A stretch of DNA of 5,414 nucleotides. It comes from Propionibacteriales bacterium. GTDB lineage: Bacteria; Actinomycetota; Actinomycetes; Propionibacteriales; Propionibacteriaceae. The stretch spans positions 1 through 5,414 of the forward strand of contig JADGPB010000200.1 in NCBI GenBank assembly GCA_017882655.1, written 5' to 3'. This document shows positions 1 through 5,414 of this stretch, piece after piece (the first letter of the stretch is position 1; every line of letters starts with the position of its first letter). The translations under genes were made by a program, and so were the position numbers. The notes under the pieces were generated by a model, which was not told the origin of the DNA, did not search any database, and saw only the letters and a program-made list of their open reading frames with translations.

Positions 1-2622
1 GAGAACTTCTCGACGTCGACCGGTCAGCACACGAACGGGGTGTACGGGTTCACCTCGATGCTCATCAACGTGCTCCGCGACGAGGCGCCGACCCACCTCG
101 CCGTGGCGTTCGACGTGTCGCGCCAGACGTTCCGCACGGAGATGTACGCGGCGTACAAGGGCAACCGCTCCGCCTCGCCGCCCGAGTTCTCGGGGCAGGT
201 GGCGCTCGTCAAGGAGGTCCTGGACGCGCTCAACGTGGTCCACCTCGAGCTCGACGGCTACGAGGCCGACGACATCATCGCGACGCTGACCACGAAGGCC
301 GTCGAGGACGGGCTGGACGTGCTGATCGTCACCGGTGACCGCGACGCGCTCCAGCTCGTCAACGACCACGTCACGGTGCTCTACCCGCGCAAGGGGGTGT
401 CCGACCTGGCGCGCATGACTCCAGCGGCCGTCGAGGAGAAGTACTTCGTCACCCCCGACCGCTATCCGGAGCTCGCCGCGCTCGTCGGAGAGACGAGCGA
501 CAACCTGCCTGGGGTGCCCGGGGTGGGTCCGAAGACCGCCGCGAAGTGGCTCGACATGTACGACGGGCTGGAGAACCTCGTGCGCCAGGCTGCTGACGTC
601 CCCGGCAAGGCAGGGGAGTCGTTCCGCGAGCACCTCGACGACGTGACGACGAACAGGCGGGTCAACGCGCTCCTCTGCGATCTCCACCTGCCGTTCGGCA
701 GCGCCGACTTCGAGAGGCGGCACTGGGACCGCGACGCGGTGCACCGCCTGTTCGACGGGCTCGAGTTCAAGGTGCTGCGCGACCGGCTGTTCGAGGTGCT
801 TCCTGCCGAGGAACCCACCGCCGAGGGAGGCTTCGAGATCGTCGGCGACGTGCTCGAACCGGGCGCTGTACGTGGCTGGCTGACCGCTCACGGGTCCGGC
901 GTGCTGACCGGCATCGAGGCCGTCGGGCGCTGGGCGAGCGGCACGGGTGATCTCGTCGCGCTGGCGCTGGCGAGTGCCGACGGCGCCGCCGCGTACCTCG
1001 ACGTCACCGAGCTGAGCCCCGACGACGACGCGGCGCTTGCCGCCTGGCTGAGCGATCCCGCCCACCCGAAGGCCGTCCACGACGCGAAGGGGCCGCTGCT
1101 GGCCATCTGGGCTCGCGGCTGGGACCTCGACGGGCTGGTGAGCGACACCCAGGTGGCCGCGTACCTGCTGCGGCCCGACCAGCGCACGTACGATCTCGGC
1201 GACCTCGCGTTGCGTCACCTCAAGCGCGAGCTGCGCGCTGAGGTGGGCGGCCCGGGTGACCCCGACGACCAGCTGATGCTCGACTTCGGCGACGACGCCG
1301 CCGACTCGGGCGAGGTGGCGCAGGCCGCCATGCTGCGGGCCCGCGCCGTGATCGACCTCGCCGAGGCGCTGAGGGTCGAGCTCGAGAGCCAGGGGGGCAC
1401 GCTGCTGGTACGCGACGTCGAGCTGCCGCTGCTGCGCACGCTCGCCACGATGGAGCGCACGGGGATCGCCGTCGACAACGACCTGCTGGACGAGCTCTGG
1501 CGAGGCTTCGACGACCGCGTGTCGACCGCCGCGTCCGCCGCGTACGACGTGATCGGCAAGCAGATCAACCTTGGTTCGCCCAAGCAGCTCCAGACCGTCC
1601 TGTTCGACGAGCTGCACATGCCGAAGACCCGCAAGCTCAAGAGCGGCTACACCACGGATGCGGACGCGCTCGAGGGGCTGTACGCGAAGACCGGTCACCC
1701 GTTCCTTGCCCACCTGCTCGAGCACCGCGACGCCATCCGGCTGCGGCAGACCGTCGAGGGGCTGCAGAAGTCGGTCGCCGACGACGGCCGGGTGCACACG
1801 ACGTACGTGCAGACGATCGCGGCGACGGGCCGGCTGAGCTCCACCGACCCCAACCTGCAGAACATCCCTGTACGGACCGAGGCGGGACGCCGCATTCGCG
1901 AGGCATTCGTCGTCGGGGCCGGCTACGAGACGCTGATCACGGCCGACTACAGCCAGATCGAGATGCGGATCATGGCCCATGCCTCCCACGACGCGGGCCT
2001 CATCGAGGCGTTCCGTTCGGGGTACGACTTCCACACCGTGATGGCGGCTCGCGTCTTCGGCGTCGCCCCGGACGCGGTCTCGATCACCGAGCGGGCACGG
2101 ATCAAGGCCATGAACTACGGGCTGGCGTACGGGCTCAGCGCGTTCGGTCTGTCGCAGCAGCTCGGCATCGAGACGTCCGAGGCCCGGGTGCTCATGGACG
2201 AGTACTTCGAGCGGTTCGGCGGCGTGCGCGACTACCTGATGGGCGTCGTCGCCGAGGCGCGGAAGACCGGCTACACCGAGACCCTTCTCGGCAGGCGCCG
2301 GTACCTGCCCGACCTCGGCTCGTCCAACCGCCAGCGTCGCGAGATGGCCGAGCGGATGGCGCTCAACGCCCCGATCCAAGGCTCCGCAGCCGACATCATC
2401 AAGGTCGCGATGCTGGACGTCGAGTCGGGTCTGCAGGCTGCCGGGCTCGCCAGCCGGATGCTGCTGCAGGTTCACGACGAGCTCGTCCTCGAGGTCGCGC
2501 CAGGAGAGCGTGACCAGGTCGAGGCGCTGGTGCGGGACAAGATGTCCGGCGCGATGGCCCTCGATGTCCCACTCGACGTGTCGGTCGGCGTGGGCCGGTC
2601 GTGGTACGAGGCGGCGCACTGA
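1..2622 (+). CDS. polA: DNA polymerase I, 5'-truncated by the window edge
   Basis: DNA polymerase I fills gaps in excision repair and removes RNA primers from Okazaki fragments. The frame is open from base 1 and the first codons (ENFSTSTGQHTN) already match PolA, so the GTG at 40 is internal and the true start lies upstream; 873 residues are visible. Numbering by window codon: a 5'-nuclease domain (about 1-270) with acidic residues at D38, EADD (D90, D91) and TGDRD (D113, D115), then the helix-hairpin-helix region GETSDN...GVGPKTA. A 3'-5' exonuclease-like domain (about 280-465) has lost key residues: GIE replaces the DxE motif at 304-306, D382 is kept, and Ala stands where the third Asp and its Tyr partner are expected (codons 447 and 443). 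The polymerase domain (about 475-873) is intact: motif A DYSQIE (D649), motif B R698...K702...Y706...Y710, motif C QVHDE (D826). It overlaps the next gene by one base. Identification is certain; loss of proofreading is inferred. Confidence 0.97.
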   Translation, partial: ENFSTSTGQHTNGVYGFTSMLINVLRDEAPTHLAVAFDVSRQTFRTEMYAAYKGNRSASPPEFSGQVALVKEVLDALNVVHLELDGYEADDIIATLTTKAVEDGLDVLIVTGDRDALQLVNDHVTVLYPRKGVSDLARMTPAAVEEKYFVTPDRYPELAALVGETSDNLPGVPGVGPKTAAKWLDMYDGLENLVRQAADVPGKAGESFREHLDDVTTNRRVNALLCDLHLPFGSADFERRHWDRDAVHRLFDGLEFKVLRDRLFEVLPAEEPTAEGGFEIVGDVLEPGAVRGWLTAHGSGVLTGIEAVGRWASGTGDLVALALASADGAAAYLDVTELSPDDDAALAAWLSDPAHPKAVHDAKGPLLAIWARGWDLDGLVSDTQVAAYLLRPDQRTYDLGDLALRHLKRELRAEVGGPGDPDDQLMLDFGDDAADSGEVAQAAMLRARAVIDLAEALRVELESQGGTLLVRDVELPLLRTLATMERTGIAVDNDLLDELWRGFDDRVSTAASAAYDVIGKQINLGSPKQLQTVLFDELHMPKTRKLKSGYTTDADALEGLYAKTGHPFLAHLLEHRDAIRLRQTVEGLQKSVADDGRVHTTYVQTIAATGRLSSTDPNLQNIPVRTEAGRRIREAFVVGAGYETLITADYSQIEMRIMAHASHDAGLIEAFRSGYDFHTVMAARVFGVAPDAVSITERARIKAMNYGLAYGLSAFGLSQQLGIETSEARVLMDEYFERFGGVRDYLMGVVAEARKTGYTETLLGRRRYLPDLGSSNRQRREMAERMALNAPIQGSAADIIKVAMLDVESGLQAAGLASRMLLQVHDELVLEVAPGERDQVEALVRDKMSGAMALDVPLDVSVGVGRSWYEAAH
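2608..2611 (+). promoter_or_regulatory. Ribosome binding site (GAGG) for the DUF2625-like gene
   Basis: GAGG lies 10 nt before the ATG at 2622, inside the last codons of polA. It supports the ATG at 2622 over the in-frame GTG at 2601, which would add seven residues (translated MVRGGAL) encoded entirely within polA. The site is modest, and translational coupling through the TGATG overlap probably contributes. Confidence 0.45.
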
Positions 2623-3305
2623 TGACGCAGACTCTTGCGGAGCTCACGTCGGTCGACGACCCGGCGGGTCCGCTGCTGAGGGAGTGGCTCGAGGCCGGGC
2701 AGGTCGACGCCCAGATCCTGGCCGTCGAGCCGGAGCGCCGCGACCAGTGCCTGGTCGGCATGCAGGTGACGCTGCGGTCGGTGCTCGGCGCCCTCGCGTA
2801 CGAGACGGGTGGCCTGCTCATCGACCACGGCTGGCTCCGGCTCCTCGGCGGCGGTCACGGGACCTTGCCGTCCCTGTACGAGGCGCTGGGACTGCACGAG
2901 GGCTCCGCCGCCCCTGAGTACTTCGTGCTCGGGTGGGACGTGGTCGGCGGGGTCTTCGCTCTCGATGGAGGCGCGCTCCGCGGGGTGAAGGGCCACGTCT
3001 GCTACTACGCACCCGACGCGCTCCAGTGGGAGAACCTCGACTTCGGCCACGCCGAGTTCGTACGGTGGACCCTCAGCGGTGGTCTCGCGACGTTCGCCGC
3101 CGACCTGCGCTGGGAGGGCTGGGAGACCGAGGCACCGGAGATCCCGCTCGACGAGGTCTACCTCAGCGACCCACCGTTGTGGACCACTGAGGGCCAAGAG
3201 GTCGACGAGGCAGCACGCCGCCGCGTGAGGGTCGACGAGCTTCTCGCGCACCACGGAGAGGCCGCTGAGGCGATGTCCCATCCGGACCGTTCGGACCTGG
3301 ATTGA
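2622..3305 (+). CDS. DUF2625-like protein of unknown function
   Basis: A 227-residue soluble protein with no signal peptide or membrane segment that I can see. I recognise it from memory as DUF2625-like, from the core ETGGLLIDHGWLRLLG (61-76), the segment DVVGGVFALDGGAL (106-119), YYAPDALQWE (128-137) and the PPLWTTEGQ stretch near 184-192. The glycine- and tryptophan-rich spacing fits a compact alpha/beta domain. The family has no established biochemical function known to me, and I see no catalytic motif. The ATG overlaps the polA stop (TGATG), so the two are probably cotranscribed and translationally coupled. The last 30 or so residues are charged and probably flexible. Base composition and codon use look like those of polA, so nothing suggests recent transfer. 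The coding call is strong (full-length frame, neighbour overlap); the family call is moderate; no function can be assigned. Confidence 0.85.
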   Translation: MTQTLAELTSVDDPAGPLLREWLEAGQVDAQILAVEPERRDQCLVGMQVTLRSVLGALAYETGGLLIDHGWLRLLGGGHGTLPSLYEALGLHEGSAAPEYFVLGWDVVGGVFALDGGALRGVKGHVCYYAPDALQWENLDFGHAEFVRWTLSGGLATFAADLRWEGWETEAPEIPLDEVYLSDPPLWTTEGQEVDEAARRRVRVDELLAHHGEAAEAMSHPDRSDLD

Positions 3306-3331
3306 CCGCCCGATTAGGGCACAGGTAGGCT
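3302..3331 (+). promoter_or_regulatory. Probable rpsA promoter, sigma-70/SigA type
   Basis: A -35-like TTGACC (3302-3307) and a -10-like TAGGCT (3326-3331, fitting the actinobacterial TANNNT pattern) are separated by 18 nt. The -35 overlaps the stop codon of the upstream gene. Transcription would start near 3338, giving a leader of about 128 nt before the rpsA ATG. The spacer contains a small inverted repeat, GCCC-GATTA-GGGC (3308-3320), too short to claim as an operator. The position, directly before a highly expressed ribosomal gene, supports the call; no start site has been mapped here. Confidence 0.6.
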
Positions 3332-3337
3332 TCCGGT

Positions 3338-3465
3338 TGCGCTGTGACCTGCGCGGCTTCGGCATGGAGTAGGTCGCGCTCGTGATGGTTCAGGTCTCGC
3401 ACCCGCACTCGATCGAGGGTCGCGGCGTGCCACTACTCGTACCACCATCAATGGAGCCCCACTAC
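3338..3465 (+). promoter_or_regulatory. rpsA 5' leader with possible secondary structure
   Basis: This is the untranslated stretch expected if transcription starts near 3338. A stem can form between GCGC/GACCT (3339-3342 and 3346-3350, with a UGU bulge) and AGGTC/GCGC (3371-3379). A perfect 10-bp palindrome, CTCGATCGAG, lies at 3408-3417. A two-codon reading frame, ATG GAG TAG, starts at 3364. S1 of other bacteria is known to repress its own mRNA through the leader, so autoregulation here is plausible but inferred. I recognise no known riboswitch. Confidence 0.3.
3453..3456 (+). promoter_or_regulatory. Ribosome binding site (GGAG) deciding the rpsA start
   Basis: GGAG lies 9 nt before the ATG at 3466. 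Earlier in-frame candidates (GTG 3382, ATG 3385, ATG 3451) lack such a site and would add residues unlike the N-terminus of S1, so the ATG at 3466 is chosen. Confidence 0.7.
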
Positions 3466-4920
3466 ATGACCTCCACCTACGAGGCACCGCAGATCGCTAT
3501 AGACGACCTGGGTTCGCCCGAGGAATTCCTCGCCGCGGTTGACGCGACCATCAAGTACTTCAACGACGGCGACATCGTCACCGGCACCGTCGTCAAGGTC
3601 GATCGGGACGAAGTCCTGCTCGACATCGGTTACAAGACCGAAGGTGTCATCCCCTCCAAAGAGCTCTCCATCAAGCACGACGTGGACCCGAACGATGTCG
3701 TCTCCGTCGGCGATGTGATCGAGGCCCTCGTTCAGCAGAAGGAGGACAAGGAGGGTCGCCTGATCCTGTCCAAGAAGCGTGCGCAGTACGAGCGCGCCTG
3801 GGGCACGATCGAGAAGGTCAAGGAAGCCGACGGCGTCGTCACCGGCCGCGTCATCGAGGTCGTCAAGGGCGGACTCATCATCGACATCGGCCTGCGCGGC
3901 TTCCTGCCGGCGTCGCTGGTGGAGATGCGTCGTGTGCGCGACCTGCAGCCCTACGTGGGTCAGGAGCTCGAAGCCAAGATCATCGAGCTCGACAAGAACC
4001 GCAACAACGTCGTTCTGTCCCGTCGTGCGTGGCTCGAGCAGACCCAGTCCGAGGTGCGTCAGAACTTCCTCACGCAGCTCAAGGCGGGCCAGATCCGCAA
4101 GGGCGTCGTGTCGAGCATCGTCAACTTCGGCGCGTTCGTCGATCTCGGCGGCGTCGACGGTCTCGTCCATGTCTCCGAGCTCAGCTGGAAGCACATCGAC
4201 CACCCGTCCGAGGTTGTCGAGGTCGGCCAGGAGGTCACGGTCGAGGTTCTGACCGTCGAGCTCGACCGTGAGCGTGTCTCCCTGTCGCTCAAGGCGACGC
4301 AGGAAGACCCGTGGCAGACGTTCGCCCGTACGCACCAGATCGGTCAGATCGTGCCGGGCAAGGTCACCAAGCTCGTGCCGTTCGGTTCGTTCGTGCGTGT
4401 CGAGGAGGGCATCGAGGGCCTGGTCCACGTGTCCGAGCTCGCCGAGCGTCACGTCGAGATCCCCGAGCAGGTCGTCGCCGTCAACGACGACGTCATGGTC
4501 AAGATCATCGACATCGACCTCCAGCGTCGCCGGATCTCGCTGTCGCTCAAGCAGGCCAACGAGGGCATCGACATCGCCGCTGACGATTTCGACCCCGCGC
4601 TGTACGGCATGACCGCGTCCTACGACGAGCAGGGCAACTACATCTACCCCGAGGGCTTCGATCCGGAGACCAACGAGTGGAAGTCCGGCTACGAGGAGCA
4701 GCAGCGTGCATGGGAGCTGCAGTACGCAGAGGCCCACTCTCGCTGGGAGGCTCACAAGAAGCAGGCGGAGGAGGCCGAGCAGGCCGAGACCAACGCTGCT
4801 GTCGAAGTGAACACCGGCACGACGTACGCTTCCGGTTCTGCGGAGCCCGCCGAGGGTTCGCTGGCTTCCGACGAGGCGCTGCAGGCGCTTCGTGAGAAGC
4901 TCACCGGTGGCAACAGCTGA
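3466..4920 (+). CDS. rpsA: 30S ribosomal protein S1
   Basis: S1 binds mRNA and helps deliver it to the 30S subunit during initiation. From the ATG at 3466 the protein has 484 residues, a typical actinobacterial length and shorter than the six-domain E. coli protein. Four S1 (OB-fold) RNA-binding domains are visible at about 34-106, 122-187, 208-276 and 293-362. The last two are the most canonical, with NFGAFVDLGG...GLVHVSELSW and PFGSFVRVEEG...GLVHVSELAE, each closing in ISLSLK or VSLSLK. An acidic, Glu- and Gln-rich tail follows (363-484), with a probable helical stretch (EEQQRAWELQYAEAHSRWEA) and the ending ALREKLTGGNS. A GGAG site sits 9 nt before the start and a promoter at 3302-3331. Arginine CGT codons are clearly more frequent than in polA, as expected for a highly expressed gene. 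The frame is open upstream to 3382, but that extension does not resemble S1. Confidence 0.97.
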   Translation: MTSTYEAPQIAIDDLGSPEEFLAAVDATIKYFNDGDIVTGTVVKVDRDEVLLDIGYKTEGVIPSKELSIKHDVDPNDVVSVGDVIEALVQQKEDKEGRLILSKKRAQYERAWGTIEKVKEADGVVTGRVIEVVKGGLIIDIGLRGFLPASLVEMRRVRDLQPYVGQELEAKIIELDKNRNNVVLSRRAWLEQTQSEVRQNFLTQLKAGQIRKGVVSSIVNFGAFVDLGGVDGLVHVSELSWKHIDHPSEVVEVGQEVTVEVLTVELDRERVSLSLKATQEDPWQTFARTHQIGQIVPGKVTKLVPFGSFVRVEEGIEGLVHVSELAERHVEIPEQVVAVNDDVMVKIIDIDLQRRRISLSLKQANEGIDIAADDFDPALYGMTASYDEQGNYIYPEGFDPETNEWKSGYEEQQRAWELQYAEAHSRWEAHKKQAEEAEQAETNAAVEVNTGTTYASGSAEPAEGSLASDEALQALREKLTGGNS

Positions 4921-4928
4921 GCACGTAC

Positions 4929-5414
4929 ATGTCACAGACGGGCCCTCGCAACAGCGGGGGCCCGTCTGTGGTTGTCGGGCTGACCGGAGGCATGGCCTCG
5001 GGCAAGAGCAGCGTTGCGACGCTGCTCGCCGCACGGGGTGCCGTGATCATCGACGCCGACGTACTCGCCCGAGACGTCGTGGCCAAGGGAGCCCCTCTGC
5101 TGGATGAGGTCGCCGATCGGTTCGGCCATGGCATCATCACCGCCGACGGGTCACTCGACCGAGCAGCCCTCGGACGGGTCGTGTTCTCCGACCCTGGCGC
5201 CAGGCGCGACCTGGAAGCCCTCGTCCACCCGGCTGTACGGCGTCGCGCCGCGGAGCTCGAGTCCCAGGCGCCGCCTGGGTCCGTGGTGGTTCACGTCATC
5301 CCACTGCTCGTCGAAACTGGTCAGTCGGACCGCTTCGACCTCGTCGTCGTAGTCGACGCGGACGAGGCGACGCAGCTCGCCCGGATCCGTACCCGCGACG
5401 GCCTCGACGAGTCA
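4929..5414 (+). CDS. coaE: Dephospho-CoA kinase, 3'-truncated by the window edge
   Basis: CoaE phosphorylates the ribose 3'-hydroxyl of dephospho-CoA with ATP, the last step of coenzyme A synthesis, in the cytoplasm. In this frame 162 residues are visible and the frame is still open at the edge. Seen: a P-loop GLTGGMASGKS (17-27), the conserved DADVLAR (42-48), the LVHPAV segment, the PLLVET element, a hydrophobic strand DLVVVVDA, and the start of the Gln/Arg-rich lid region (ATQLARIRTRD). The start is uncertain. The ATG at 4929 lies 8 nt after the rpsA stop, has no clear ribosome binding site and could be translationally coupled. The GTG at 4968 would give a short N-terminus (MVVGLTGG) more typical of CoaE and leave the hairpin untranslated. 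The ATG at 4992 is too late because it cuts the P-loop. Some actinobacterial CoaE proteins carry a C-terminal GrpB-like domain, which would lie outside this window. Confidence 0.93.
   Translation, partial: MSQTGPRNSGGPSVVVGLTGGMASGKSSVATLLAARGAVIIDADVLARDVVAKGAPLLDEVADRFGHGIITADGSLDRAALGRVVFSDPGARRDLEALVHPAVRRRAAELESQAPPGSVVVHVIPLLVETGQSDRFDLVVVVDADEATQLARIRTRDGLDES
4933..4970 (+). terminator. Strong inverted repeat, probable rpsA terminator or attenuator before coaE
   Basis: CACAGACGGGCCC (4933-4945) is perfectly complementary to GGGCCCGTCTGTG (4958-4970). The pairing continues inward through a U·G wobble (4946/4957) and CGC/GCG (4947-4949/4954-4956) to an AACA tetraloop (4950-4953), giving a 17-pair stem with one wobble. 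The tail after it (GTTGTCGG) has few T residues, which is common in G+C-rich actinobacteria but makes intrinsic termination less certain. It begins 12 bases after the rpsA stop codon. If coaE starts at the ATG at 4929, the whole stem is coding; if at the GTG at 4968, it is intergenic. The hairpin is seen directly; its function is inferred. Confidence 0.7.

Noticed and set aside
40..42. GTG at 40 as the start of polA
   Set aside because: The frame is open to base 1 and the codons before 40 encode conserved PolA sequence, so the gene is cut by the window edge.
3308..3320. GCCC-GATTA-GGGC as a terminator for polA–DUF2625
   Set aside because: Only four base pairs and no T-run; it lies in the spacer of the proposed rpsA promoter.
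2472..3365. 297-codon open frame on the - strand opposite the DUF2625-like gene
   Set aside because: It overlaps both the polA C-terminus and the DUF2625-like frame. The + strand frame has a coupled start and recognisable family motifs, and the - strand product shows none.
3382..3465. N-terminal extension of rpsA from GTG 3382, ATG 3385 or ATG 3451
   Set aside because: The extension does not resemble S1, these starts lack a ribosome binding site, and GGAG 9 nt before the ATG at 3466 matches the usual N-terminus MTSTYE.
3448..5034. Long open frame on the - strand (528 codons) opposite rpsA and the start of coaE
   Set aside because: It is the antisense of the unmistakable S1 frame, and long antisense frames are common in G+C-rich genes. 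Its protein is Leu-, Asp- and Val-rich in the way reversed S1 codons produce and resembles no family I know.
4893..5107. Alternative + strand frames over the rpsA-coaE junction
   Set aside because: They are Arg-rich off-frame readings; the coaE frame beginning at 4929 carries the P-loop and other kinase motifs.

Overview
This is a G+C-rich bacterial window (about two thirds G+C by eye, codons ending mostly in G or C) whose gene content and order match an actinobacterial chromosome. The order polA – rpsA – coaE, all on the + strand, is a known actinobacterial arrangement, also found in Mycobacterium. The four-domain ribosomal protein S1 with an acidic tail and the DNA polymerase I with a degenerate proofreading domain fit the same group. 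A Propionibacteriales-type organism (Nocardioides, Aeromicrobium and relatives) is my best guess, from remembered protein similarity only.

Layout: 1-2622 is polA, open at the left edge and lacking only its extreme N-terminus. Its stop codon overlaps the ATG of a 227-residue protein at 2622-3305 that I recognise as DUF2625-like, of unknown function. A short gap (3306-3465) holds a good housekeeping-type promoter (TTGACC, 18 nt, TAGGCT) whose -35 overlaps the DUF2625 stop codon. It is followed by a leader of roughly 130 nt and a GGAG ribosome binding site for rpsA (3466-4920). Eight bases after the rpsA stop begins the reading frame of coaE, dephospho-CoA kinase, which runs off the right edge. 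A very strong inverted repeat (4933-4970) lies between the rpsA stop and the coaE P-loop. It looks like the rpsA terminator but falls inside the first codons of coaE if the ATG at 4929 is used.

The genes are housekeeping: DNA repair and Okazaki fragment processing (polA), translation initiation (rpsA) and the last step of coenzyme A synthesis (coaE). They appear to form two transcription units, polA–DUF2625 and rpsA(–coaE). I see no tRNA, rRNA, mobile element, CRISPR array or prophage, and no sign of a new defence or other novel system. The points most worth a second look are the hairpin/coaE start overlap, the DUF2625 gene overlapping polA, and the lost exonuclease residues and O-helix tyrosine of PolA.
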